Shown piece after piece: positions 1 through 8,100 of a stretch of DNA of 29,040 nucleotides. Position 1 is the first letter of the stretch, and each line of letters starts with the position of its first letter. The translations under genes were made by a program, and so were the position numbers. Source of the DNA: Armatimonadaceae bacterium (lineage in GTDB: Bacteria; Armatimonadota; Armatimonadia; Armatimonadales; Armatimonadaceae). Where the stretch lies: NCBI GenBank assembly GCA_030446525.1, contig JAUJNC010000018.1, positions 17,489-46,528 on the forward strand, in the 5' to 3' direction. Under the pieces are notes generated by a model, which made no database searches, was not told the DNA's origin, and saw nothing but the letters and a program-made list of their open reading frames with translations.

Positions 1-1
1 G

Positions 2-565
2 GCGTTCCGCTGGACCGCGGAGACGGGCATGCTCGGGCTGGGAGACCTGCCGGGTCGGGGCTTCGATAGCCTTGCCTCAGGTGTCTCTGCCGATGGCGGC
101 GTGGTGGTGGGGTATAGCTCCTCGGCTTCGGGCCGTGAGGCGTTCCGCTGGACGCGGGAGACGGGCATGCTCGGGCTCGGTGCCCTGCCCAGCGGATTCT
201 TCTTCAGCTTTGCCACGGCCGTGTCTGCCGACGGCAGCGTGGTGGTGGGTTCGAGCAACTCGGCTTCGAGCCAGGAGGCGTTCGTGTGGGACCCGGCGCT
301 GGGCATGCGCAGCCTGCGGGACGTTCTCACCGGCGACCTGGGCCTGGACCTGAGCGGGTGGAGGCTGGCTAGCGCTACCGGCATCTCCGCCGACGGCAGC
401 GTGATCGTGGGCAACGGCTTCAACCCCCGCGGCCAGCCCGAGGCGTGGGTGGCCAACCTGCGGGACGCGCCACCGGATGTCATCCCCGAGCCGGGCACCG
501 GTGCCCTGCTGGCCGCCGGCCTGCTGCCGCTGGCCGGCGCGCTCCTGCGGCGTCGCAAGGCATAG
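2..565 (+). CDS. HAF-repeat PEP-CTERM protein, 5' end outside window
   Basis: The reading frame is open from the first bases of the window, so the N-terminus (signal peptide and earlier repeats) is missing. The visible part has HAF-type repeats: blocks with W-T-x-E-T-G-M-L-G-L-G followed by S-A-D-G-S-V-V-V-G, at least three times. Such repeats occur in extracellular proteins and may form a propeller-like fold. The last about 28 residues are a PEP-CTERM sorting signal: V-I-P-E-P-G-T-G, a hydrophobic segment and a terminal R-R-R-K. This directs the protein to exosortase processing at the cell surface; no exosortase lies in this window. The tail is nearly the same as that of the protein ending at 8971. 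The specific function is unknown. Confidence 0.85.
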   Translation, partial: AFRWTAETGMLGLGDLPGRGFDSLASGVSADGGVVVGYSSSASGREAFRWTRETGMLGLGALPSGFFFSFATAVSADGSVVVGSSNSASSQEAFVWDPALGMRSLRDVLTGDLGLDLSGWRLASATGISADGSVIVGNGFNPRGQPEAWVANLRDAPPDVIPEPGTGALLAAGLLPLAGALLRRRKA

Positions 566-877
566 CATTGTTCTGCCTGCGGACACGGACGCGCGCTCCG
601 GGGAAGAGAGGCGGAAACCCTGGTGCAAGACCTGAAGTCTGTACCCGGGTCTAGCGAAGGCAATGATCTACCGGACGCAGCGAGCGATATTTCGAAGAAG
701 CCGGATGTGTCAGGTAGATTATTACCCAGATCTTTAGCTGTTGGACTTGCCGGGGCGCCCCCACAAAAACCGGTAGGAGTGCGGTTTTGTCCCGTTTCCC
801 GTCCCGTTTTACGTATGAGAATGACAATTCTCGCCAGCAAAGGAGAACAAACCGGCCGCGGCGAACCTAAGCCTGCC
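566..877. other. Intergenic stretch with small inverted repeats
   Basis: No convincing gene was found in these 312 bases. A perfect 10-bp palindrome GGGGCGCCCC lies at 752-761. A hairpin follows at 763-790 (arms ACAAAA(A)CCG and CGGTTTTGT, loop about 9). It could act as a weak terminator for the HAF gene, although it sits about 200 bp after its stop. GAGAAT-gaca-ATTCTC (817-832) is a small operator-like inverted repeat upstream of the nuclease gene. The nuclease reading frame stays open upstream to 623, but that extension has no similarity to the family. Confidence 0.4.
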
Positions 878-1942
878 ATGAGCGAACCCGCCCGGCCCGA
901 CTTCCCCGGCTACGACCGGCTGCTCCAGGACATCAAGGGGCGCGTCCGCGCCGCCCAGATCCGCGCGGCGCTCTCCGTCAACGGCGAACTGGTGCTCCTG
1001 TACTGGCAGATCGGGCGCGACATCCTGGAGCGCCAGCAGGCCCAGGGGTGGGGCGCCAAGGTCATCGACCGCCTGGCATTAGACCTGAAACTAGCGTTCC
1101 CGCAGATGCAGGGGTTCGGGCCGCGCAACCTGAGGTACATGCGGGCCTTCGCCGAGGCGTGGCCCGACGAGGCGATTGTGCAAGGGGCCCTTGCACAAAT
1201 CACCTGGTGGCACAACCTGGCTCTTCTGGAGAAGCTCAAGGACAGCGCCGAGCGCCTCTGGTATGCCGAGCAGGCCGTCCAGAACGGCTGGGGCCGCAAC
1301 GTGCTCGTCCACCAGATCGAGACCCGCTTCAAAGAGCGCGTCGGGCAGGCCGTCACCAACTTCGAGCGTTCCCTGCCTGCGCCGCAGTCCGACCTCGCCC
1401 GGCAGCTGCTGAAGGATCCTTACAACTTTGATTTCTTAACCGTAAGCCAGGACGCCGAGGAGCGGGAGGTCGAGCGCGGCCTGCTGGAGCACATCCGGCA
1501 GTTCCTGCTGGAGCTGGGCACCGGCTTCGCCTTTCTGGGCAGCCAGTATCACCTGGAGGTCGGCGGCGAAGACTTTTATTTGGATCTGCTCTTTTTTCAC
1601 GTGCGCCTGCGCTGCTACGTGGTCATCGACCTGAAGGCGGGCAAGTTCCAGCCGGAGTTCGCGGGCAAGATGAACTTTTACCTCTCTGCCGTGGACGATC
1701 TGCTGCGCCACCCCCAGGACGCGCCCAGCATCGGCATCATCCTGTGTCGCGAGAAGAACAAGGTGGTCGCCGAGTACGCGCTTCGGGACCTGGCCAAGCC
1801 GCTGGGCGTCGCCCAGTATCAGCTCACCGAAGCGCTGCCGGAGGAGCTCAAAGGGAATCTGCCCACTATCGAGGCGCTGGAGGAGGAGTTGGCGGGACTA
1901 GAGACGGAAGACGCCAAAGGTGAGGGGAAGGGCGATGCCTGA
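878..1942 (+). CDS. DUF1016 / YhcG-type PDDEXK nuclease family protein
   Basis: A 354-residue protein with the two-part DUF1016 layout. The helical N-terminal domain contains the family motifs L-L-Y-W-Q-I-G-R and W-W-H-N-L-A-L-L-E-K-L-K, and R-L-W-Y-A precedes N-G-W-G-R-N. The C-terminal domain is PDDEXK-like, with F-Y-L-D-L-L-F-F-H (Asp236) and V-I-D-L-K (Asp251, Lys253), consistent with an intact nuclease core. The start at ATG 878 matches the usual family N-terminus; the frame is open further upstream but without similarity. Family members often accompany restriction-modification or mobile loci. Here the stop overlaps the start of a tyrosine recombinase by 8 bp, so the two are probably translated together. 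The substrate is not known from sequence. Confidence 0.87.
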   Translation: MSEPARPDFPGYDRLLQDIKGRVRAAQIRAALSVNGELVLLYWQIGRDILERQQAQGWGAKVIDRLALDLKLAFPQMQGFGPRNLRYMRAFAEAWPDEAIVQGALAQITWWHNLALLEKLKDSAERLWYAEQAVQNGWGRNVLVHQIETRFKERVGQAVTNFERSLPAPQSDLARQLLKDPYNFDFLTVSQDAEEREVERGLLEHIRQFLLELGTGFAFLGSQYHLEVGGEDFYLDLLFFHVRLRCYVVIDLKAGKFQPEFAGKMNFYLSAVDDLLRHPQDAPSIGIILCREKNKVVAEYALRDLAKPLGVAQYQLTEALPEELKGNLPTIEALEEELAGLETEDAKGEGKGDA

Positions 1943-2912
1943 GACGGCGCTGACGATCGTCTCCCCGGCTCCGGAGGCGCCGGCCCTTGTGGAGCCTCTG
2001 CAGGCGCGGCCCCTGTCCGAGAACTCGGCGGCGGTGTACCTGGCCGGTCTGGCGCCGGGGTCGCGGCGCACGATGCAGGGCGCGCTGGAGGTCATCGCGC
2101 AGCTGGCCGGCGGCCCCGAGGCGACGGCCCGGTCCCTGCCCTGGCACCAGCTCCGCTTCCAGCACACGCAGGCGATCCGGGCGCGGCTGGCAGAAAAGTA
2201 CAGCGCGGCCACGGCCAACAAGATGCTCTCGGCGCTGCGGGGGGCGCTCAAGGCGGCGTGGCGGCTGGGGCTGATGTCTGCCGAGGCGTACCAGACGGCC
2301 ATCGACGTGGGGCGGGTGCCGGGCGAGACGCTGCCGGCGGGGCGCTCGGTGGCCATGGGCGAGCTGGTGGCGCTCCTGGACGGCTGCCGGCGAGACGCGG
2401 GGCCGGCGGGGGCGCGCGACGCCGCGCTGCTGTATGGCTGCGGCCTGCGGCGCGCGGAGCTCGCGGCGCTCGACGTGGAAGGCTACGACGCCGCGGCCGG
2501 GTCCCTGAAGGTGCAGGGCAAGAGGAACAAGGCGCGGCTGGTGCCGGTGGTGGGCGGGGCGGCCCGGGCGCTGGAGGATTGGCTCCGAGTGCGCGGGGAC
2601 GAGGCCGGGCCGCTGTTCGTGCGCATCCGGAAAGGCGGCACGCTCCTGCCGGGCAGCCGGCTGAGCACGCAGGCGGTCTACCACGTGCTGTCGGTGCGGG
2701 CCGGGGAGGCGGGGGTGGCCGCCTTCTCGCCGCACGACCTGAGGCGCACGTTCGTGGGGGATCTGCTCGAGGCCGGGGCGGACATCGCCACGGTGCAGAA
2801 GCTGGCCGGCCACGCCGGCGTGACCACGACCGCGCGCTACGACCGGCGCGGCGAGGCCACCAAGAGGAAGGCCGCCCAGATGCTGCACGTGCCCTACCAC
2901 AAGCGCGGCTAA
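1935..2912 (+). CDS. Tyrosine recombinase / integrase (XerC/D-like)
   Basis: A 325-residue site-specific recombinase. The N-terminal SAM-like core-binding domain covers about residues 20-120. The catalytic domain has the full set of expected residues: Arg172 in Y-G-C-G-L-R-R-A-E-L, the beta-hairpin Lys in V-Q-G-K-R-N-K-A-R, H-D-L-R-R (His267, Arg270), G-H-A-G (His293) and the nucleophile Tyr302 in T-A-R-Y-D-R. I chose ATG 1935 because a purine-rich ribosome site (GAGGGGAAGGG) sits just upstream; a GTG at 1920 is also in frame. The ATG overlaps the stop of the DUF1016 nuclease gene (ATGCCTGA), which suggests translational coupling. It could be a mobile-island integrase or a standalone recombinase; no att sites were recognised. 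Confidence 0.92.
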   Translation: MPETALTIVSPAPEAPALVEPLQARPLSENSAAVYLAGLAPGSRRTMQGALEVIAQLAGGPEATARSLPWHQLRFQHTQAIRARLAEKYSAATANKMLSALRGALKAAWRLGLMSAEAYQTAIDVGRVPGETLPAGRSVAMGELVALLDGCRRDAGPAGARDAALLYGCGLRRAELAALDVEGYDAAAGSLKVQGKRNKARLVPVVGGAARALEDWLRVRGDEAGPLFVRIRKGGTLLPGSRLSTQAVYHVLSVRAGEAGVAAFSPHDLRRTFVGDLLEAGADIATVQKLAGHAGVTTTARYDRRGEATKRKAAQMLHVPYHKRG

Positions 2913-3073
2913 GCCGCGGCTCGCCCGCTGCCGCTTGGGGCCCCGATCTTGAACATCCTGGTGCCGCACACGGGGCACGTGCCGGTGGTGGCCGGCTTGC
3001 CGTTCTTCATGGTCGTCTCGGTCGGGTCCTTCATCTCTCGCTTCGCTTTGCACTTGACGCAGTAGGCTTCCAT
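2909..3073 (-). CDS. DUF5679 zinc-ribbon-like mini-protein
   Basis: A 54-residue protein starting M-E-A-Y-C-V-K-C-K-A-K-R-E-M and containing C-P-V-C-G-T-R-M-F. The two CxxC pairs suggest a zinc ribbon. Length and sequence fit the DUF5679 family of small bacterial proteins of unknown function. The start at 3073 is preceded by a good ribosome site (AGGAG) about 8 bases upstream. The 3' end overlaps the recombinase stop codon by a few bases in convergent orientation. The C-terminus G-S-G-R-A-A-A goes beyond the conserved core and may come from sequence shared with the recombinase end. Confidence 0.82.
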   Translation of the reverse strand: MEAYCVKCKAKREMKDPTETTMKNGKPATTGTCPVCGTRMFKIGAPSGSGRAAA

Positions 3074-3086
3074 GTGCCTGTCTCCT

Positions 3087-3116
3087 ATCGGTAAACGGAT
3101 CATCGGTAAACGGATC
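3087..3116. repeat. 15-bp perfect tandem duplication
   Basis: ATCGGTAAACGGATC occurs twice in a row (3087-3101 and 3102-3116), just upstream of the DUF5679 gene start. It could be a replication-slippage product or a two-site operator in that gene's promoter region. Confidence 0.8.
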
Positions 3117-3255
3117 AGCTGTTCCTCAAGCCCCTTACTACCCGCTCTCCTCTGGCCCGGAAACGTCGCCGGCCTCTCGTTTCCAGAGATGCAAAGCTCC
3201 TACTTCCGGTAATGCGCGTTTCGGGAAGTAAACATCAAGTTTGCGTTCTATATGA

Positions 3256-3440
3256 AGCGTTACGGACGCCGCGGTCGCCCTGCCGCACGCGCACGCGCTG
3301 GGCTGCACCCGCGTCGCCGTGGACGCCGCCGCCTATCGCCAGGCCGCCGAGAAGGCGCTCGGCGAGACCGGCGAGCCGCTGCCCGGCGTGGAGGTCGTGC
3401 CCGAGCGCGAGAGCTTTACCATCCGCTTCGGCAGCAGACG
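3256..3440 (+). pseudogene. Gene fragment without start codon
   Basis: A GC-rich frame with coding-like composition opens right after a TGA at 3253 and has no start codon. It reads D-A-A-V-A-L-P-H-A-H-A-L-G-C-T and later L-P-G-V-E-V-V-P-E-R-E-S-F-T-I-R-F. Base composition changes after about 3440, although the frame continues to a stop at 3495. It looks like an internal piece of a once longer gene on the plus strand. I do not recognise the family. Confidence 0.45.
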
Positions 3441-3518
3441 TGGGGGTGCTGTCGTGGAAGGGGGAGCAGGAATCGGCAACGAATCAGGCCCTTAATATAA
3501 CGCCTGCTCGCGTTAGTT

Positions 3519-3590
3519 ATGGAAGGGGGTTCGACGCTTTTGGGGCGCTCCAAGCTCTACAAAAAAGACGCCGAGAAGCAGGGAGCCTAA
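3519..3590 (+). pseudogene. Short C-terminal gene tail
   Basis: A 23-codon frame begins M-E-G-G-S-T-L-L-G-R-S-K-L-Y and ends in K-Q-G-A before TAA at 3590. The amino-acid make-up (charged, ending cleanly) looks like the tail of a real protein rather than random sequence. It may belong to the same broken gene as the fragment at 3256-3440; the joint between them has the similar words GTGGAAGGGGG and ATGGAAGGGGG. Alternatively it is a tiny independent ORF. Confidence 0.3.
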
Positions 3591-3685
3591 TGAACTTTGA
3601 CGACCAACTTGAGTAGTGTCGTGCCCGCAGACATGTACGGACGCACCGCTTCGATTACTCAGCTTGATAGGCAAAACTCATTAGG

Positions 3686-3709
3686 CGCCGGCTGATAGGC
3701 GGTTTTTTT
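3686..3709 (+). terminator. Possible weak rho-independent terminator
   Basis: CGCC, an 8-base loop and GGCG are followed by G and seven T residues. The stem is only 4 bp, so activity is uncertain. The word TGATAGGC occurs twice nearby (around 3664 and 3693). It would end transcripts running rightward out of the broken genes. Confidence 0.35.
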
Positions 3710-3916
3710 ATGGCCTGTCTTTGGGGACCATAACCTCCTTGTATCTTGCCCCCTGGCTGTCACCGAAAACCAGGGATTTTTGAGACGAGAGAAACAGGCT
3801 CAGTGATACAGGGTCGGTCGGCGCGAGTTCGCCGGGTGGAACAAAAAGCCACGGATGCTTCCCGTATGGTGTGCGGTGCCAAAAGCCCACTGTCCCTGCG
3901 ATACGTCCTCGCCACC

Positions 3917-4257
3917 TCAGTTCGGCACCTCCGTGTGGATAAAGGTCCAGAAGGCATCGCTGCCTACCCGACCTTGTCTGCCCGACAACTCAGGCCCAGG
4001 CTCGTGATACACCAGCCCCGAAACATTACTGCCAGAATCGCGAGTAAACGCGAAGTGCTCCGGTGAGCCGCGCACGAAGAACCGGTTCGTGGTTTCGGGA
4101 ACCAGGCTCTATTCTCCAGCCACCCGGCCGCCAGCCACCCGGCCGCCGGTCCGGCTGGCTGAAGTGGGCGTGCAGCTTCCCGTCTTCGAGCGTGACCCCG
4201 ATGAGGTAATCGAAATAGACGTCGAAGCCGGTCCGGTACTCGCCGGGAAAGGTGCGC
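3917..4257 (-). pseudogene. C-terminal fragment of a serine-hydrolase-associated (DUF3471-like) gene
   Basis: Read on the minus strand, the segment near 4257 gives F-P-G-E-Y-R-T-G-F-D-V-Y-F-D-Y-L-I-G. After a frame change near 4110-4150 it gives L-V-P-E-T-T-N-R-F-F-V-R-G and then G-L-V-Y-H, ending at a TGA at 3917-3919. The second part resembles the C-terminal domain often found after beta-lactamase-like hydrolases, where a ...E-T-R-F-F-x-R-G... strand is typical. The frame is broken where a 15-bp unit is duplicated. The catalytic part is absent; the fragment abuts a transposase remnant at about 4258. Confidence 0.45.
4118..4147. repeat. 15-bp perfect tandem duplication inside a gene remnant
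   Basis: AGCCACCCGGCCGCC occurs twice in direct tandem (4118-4132, 4133-4147), where the frame of the hydrolase fragment is lost. Fifteen bases alone would keep the frame, so another change nearby is also needed. Confidence 0.8.
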
Positions 4258-4714
4258 GTGTGGGTGCCTGCGCCGGCACCTGTTGCGGTGTCCTCTGCGG
4301 CAACGCGTCTTGCGGCAGCGAGGCGGCCGCCAGGTGCTGTGCCGCCTCACCCAGTTGCTGATGGCACCGCATCAGCCGTTTCTCCAGGGCGTCTCCCAGG
4401 TTCTTCAAGAGGTGCCAGCGATCCGCAACTTGAAGGGCATCGGGCGCACCTTTTCGCGCTCCCTCGGCATAGGCTCCCGGCCCGGTCCCGGCTGATGACC
4501 TCCACCCCGGATGCCCTTGGAGCCATCTCTGCAGCGTTTGGGCCTGCCGGTCGGGCAGCAGACCGACCAGGCAGCGCTTCTGCAGGTCCACCAGGATCGT
4601 GCCGTAGGTGCGGCCACGCCGAAAGGCAAAGTCGTCCACCCCCAGCACGCGCGGGGTCAGCCCTGCCGCCGGCGCTTGGCGTCGGATCTGGCGCAGCAGC
4701 GTGGTGGTACTCAT
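4258..4714 (-). pseudogene. ISL3-family transposase remnant (both ends missing, frameshifted)
   Basis: The minus strand encodes L-G-V-D-D-F-A-F-R-R-G-R-T-Y-G-T, then L-L-P-D-R-Q-A-Q-T-L and A-D-R-W-H-L-L-K-N-L, which are signatures of the ISL3 transposase DDE domain. The N-terminal zinc-finger/HTH part and the C-terminal half are absent. Between about 4475 and 4510 the reading is H-P-G-W-R-S-S-A-G-T. Shifting one frame restores the expected V-E-V-I-S-R-D-R-A-G, so two compensating single-base shifts surround and remove the conserved Asp of that motif. The remnant cannot be active. No terminal repeats were found around it. Confidence 0.8.
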
Positions 4715-5045
4715 ACCCGATTCTTATCCAGAAGCTTGCTTCATTATGCCCCTTTCACCAAATTCGCGGGAGTTCCAAGATTACTTCGCCATTTTAACAA
4801 TTGTACGACCGCCAGTGACAACAGAAACAGGGTTGCATTATCGGGAAACGAACGGGCTACACCGTTCAGCCAGTTTGGTTTTATGTTATAATCACAGGAA
4901 CCTTAGCATCGAAGCCGCCCCGCCTCATTCTGGTGCCTGCTGATGGTGGTGGCCGCGGGAGGGGCTTGCCCGGCCAGCGGCGGCAGTGACGGACGATGAA
5001 GCCATCATCGCCATGTTTTGGATTACGGGCGGAAACTTCCGGCTA
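4715..5045. other. Low-GC intergenic stretch
   Basis: Roughly 4735-4900 is clearly AT-richer than its surroundings. A plus-strand frame from ATG 4746 to 4943 stays open for 65 codons, but its amino-acid make-up does not look like a known protein and I did not call it. The rest, up to the MITE, holds nothing I recognise. Confidence 0.4.
4884..4892 (+). promoter_or_regulatory. Extended -10 promoter-like site
   Basis: TGTTATAAT is a perfect extended -10 (TGn plus TATAAT) in an AT-rich patch. No good -35 is present, as is common for extended -10 promoters. It points toward the surface protein gene about 300 bp downstream, with the MITE in between. Confidence 0.35.
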
Positions 5046-5053
5046 CACACAGT

Positions 5054-5150
5054 GGGTTATGTTGTTGACTGCGTTGCTGAGAGTCCGGGCTCGAAGCAGG
5101 GTTCTCTCTTGGGGCGAAAAGTCCCGCCAACGCAGTCAACAACATAACCC
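5054..5150. mobile_element. 97-bp MITE-like element with 23-bp perfect terminal inverted repeats
   Basis: The left arm (5054-5076) begins GGGTTATGTTGTTGACTGCG. The right arm (5128-5150) is its exact reverse complement over all 23 bases, and one further T:A pair extends it. ACACAGT flanks both sides directly (5047-5053 and 5151-5157; CACACAGT if the ambiguous base is counted), consistent with a 7-8-bp target duplication. There is no coding capacity. GG-starting termini with an 8-bp duplication are typical of ISL3-family elements, and an ISL3 transposase remnant lies 340 bp away, so mobilisation by such a transposase is plausible but inferred. The element sits in the upstream region of the surface protein gene. 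Confidence 0.75.
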
Positions 5151-5193
5151 ACACAGTACAAGCGGAATCAGTGACGAGAAAAGGACAGCCGAG

Positions 5194-8100
5194 ATGCGAC
5201 GAAGATTTATCATTGGGGTTGGTTGGTGGTTGCTTACGCAGGTGCTCTGCATTCCGCTCCTGCAAATACCGGTGTTAGCTCAGGACTCGCTTGTTCAGGC
5301 ACGTGCGAGATCACTTACAAGCGTGCTGGATTTGTCGAACCCTTATCAAGATAGTCAAGATTCAGGCGTGCTTGACGAACTGAACGTGTCACGTAGTACA
5401 TTCTATAAGACCACGGGGCTGCGTGCGTCAAGCAGAGCGGCAGTCTCTGCAGGCCAACTCACGACGAATGCCTCAGCGGGATCGTCCAATGATAGAGATA
5501 GATCAGGAGAATCAGGATCTATAGCAGAGTTTCGGGACATCCTGACTGTAGTTGACCGACGCCCTCCCGGATCAGGCCCTGTTACTGTTGTTTTCAAACT
5601 CGATGCTGATGGATCAGCCGACGTATCACGCCCTCAATTCCAACCCGGCACGGGCTTGAGTTACGGTTCTGCGTCGTTTAGGGCGGGTTTGCGTATTATC
5701 GCTCAACCCGTAGGCAGGGATCGAATTGACAAGCAAACGGTTTATCAACATTCAAGAGGCGCTGGACCGGGAAACAATGAGCCGACAGACGGCGGCCCGA
5801 TAGTGGCGCAGTTTCTTGATGGGGATAGGATCACCCTCATGGGTGATTGTCAAGCCACTACACTTGCATCCAGGGTCGGTACTGGTTCTGCAAATCTTTC
5901 AGCAGAATATATCGTTGACGTACTGACGCCAGACGCTACGGTAGTGAGTGCCAGCGGTTATGACTATGATGTGCCCAGTGATTCTGAGTTCAGAGTCGAT
6001 ACCGCCGAACCAAGAAGCGCAGGCAACACAGGTCTGGTATCTGTTCTTTTAAGGGGTAATGGGTTTCTGCCATACACCGCTGTGAAGCTGGTGCGCCAAG
6101 GACAGCCTGACATTATCCCTAGCGGGTTGCGAATACGAGACAGGCAACGGGAAGCGTACGTTACCTTCGATCTCAGAGGCAAAGCCCTGGGGCGTTGGAG
6201 ACTGATGGTGTTCGGCCCTTTTGATTACGTTCAGTCGTTTGATTTCTATATCGAGCCGGGACGTGCTCCCCAGGTTTCGGCCGACATAGTGGGGCGCAAT
6301 GTAATCGCCGTGGGCGTGCCTGCAATCTACAAAATTGTTGTCAGGAACCGAGGAAACACAGATGCGCTTGTTGTTCCTGTTTCTATTGACGGCATTCCTA
6401 GTAATGCGAAGTGGAGTCTCGATATCAACGTTGTGGCTCCCCCATCAACCTCGGGCCGCATTATAACTGATTGGAGCCAGGTTCCGATCGATGTTGATAG
6501 GAACGGCAAACGTGCTATCCCTTTATTATTACCGCTAGTACCGGCTGATTCGACGAAAGTCATCCGCCTCATCATTGAGGCTCCTCGCGGGGGGGAGTTC
6601 GAACTTAAGGTGGCTGCGGGCGAACCATTAGTGATACCTGGCGACATAACTTCGAATACCACGTCTTTCAACATACAAAGCACGTTTCCCGAATTAGTCC
6701 CTTCAGGTTGTATCGAAGAACTATCTATGGTGTTTCTAGATAGAGTCATACTTAACAACCTTCTCGGTCAAATCCCAGGGGAAAAATGTGCAAAAGAGTT
6801 GTATGGTTGGATGGCGGATGGAAGCGTGTTTTTCGCGGAAGTAGGGATAAAGGGCGCCATAGGGAACTTGGATACGGGTGACGTTGCTGTCAGCACAACA
6901 CAGTTCGTGCTGGGGGGGCTTGAAACCCTGACAGACTGCGTGGGAGTTTTCATGCCGCAGGCAAGATTAGTCTCTTTGGGGCTCGCAACCATCTCAGCTG
7001 TCATTGACGCGGAACAAGTTTGGTCTGAGTGCTTTAGGCCAGGTGAGAAAAGCCTACTTGCTATAGCACTCTCCTCTCAAGATCCCAACGCTAAGGTGGG
7101 GCTCTGGGGAGTGAGTGACACACACTTAGTTTCTGGTTCCGAGCCTTTAGAGTATGGGATCTTGTTCGAGAATGAGCCGACAGCAGCCTTACCGGCTCAT
7201 GAGGTGTTTATCAGGGACCGATTAGATCCGAATCTTTTCGACTTGAAGACCTTCAGCTTCGGATCCATCAGCTTCGGTGATACACGCATAACGCCTCCGT
7301 CCGGCCTCAGACAGTACAGTACATCTGTAGATCTGCGACCTCGTAAGAATGCAATCGTCCGGATCAATGCCTGGCTGGCAACAGATACGGGTGAGGTCGT
7401 ATGGCACTTCCTCACCATCGATACTAGTAGCGGCTATTTCGGGGCCGATCCTTTCGGCGGGTTCCTGCCTCCCAATAAGCTATCCCCGGAAGGCGAAGGC
7501 TCCGTCTTTTTCACAGTTAAGCCGAACCATCAACTTCCCACGGGCACAAAGATCTCCAATAGCGCCGAGATCGTGTTCGATCTTAATGACACGATCACCA
7601 CGAACGACTGGTTTAATACGCTGGATAATACGATGCCTATTAGCCGTGTTCACCCGCTGACACCTACTCAGAACGAGCGCAGCTTCCTTGTTAGGTGGAG
7701 TGGTTCGGACGAAGATGCCGGTGTCCAAGACTTCAGCATCTACGTTTCCAACGACGGGGGACCATTCACACCCTGGTTGACTAACAAACCCAGCACGAGC
7801 GCAACGTTCACCGGCGAGCCCGGCCACAGCTACGCCTTCAAGAGTATCGCACGGGACAAGGTCCTCAACATGGAGGCGGAGCACGCACAACCGGACGCCG
7901 TCACCCGGATCGAAGTGCCTGCGACCGCCGTTGACATCACCGCGCAGGTGAGCATCACCCGCGGCGGCTTCCGGCTCAACCAAGTCATGGGAAGATATGT
8001 GCAGGAAGTAACCCTCACCAACACCAGCGGCGCCGCCATCGCCGGACCCGTCTCGCTCGTGCTCGACGGCCTCAGCAGCAGCGTCACGCTCTTCGGGCAA

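Noticed and set aside
623..877. N-terminal extension of the DUF1016 protein
   Set aside because: The extension contains hairpins and no family similarity; family proteins begin at about the residue encoded at 878.
1866..3053. Long minus-strand reading frame opposite the recombinase
   Set aside because: It is rich in R, H, P and G, matches no family and is the shadow of the well-supported recombinase and nuclease genes in GC-rich DNA.
3708..3890. 60-codon minus-strand frame
   Set aside because: There is no ribosome site, family or coding bias, and it lies in the decayed region between fragments.
4746..4943. 65-codon plus-strand frame in the low-GC patch
   Set aside because: There is no ribosome site and its composition is unlike a protein; the start lies in leftover sequence next to the ISL3 fossil.
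5054..5150. CRISPR-like or terminator reading of the inverted repeat
   Set aside because: There is only one repeat pair, inverted rather than direct, with an exact target duplication; a MITE explains it better.
4996..5193. N-terminal extension of the surface protein through the MITE
   Set aside because: The in-frame ATG at 4996 would translate the MITE inverted repeats; ATG 5194 has a ribosome site and starts a clear signal peptide.
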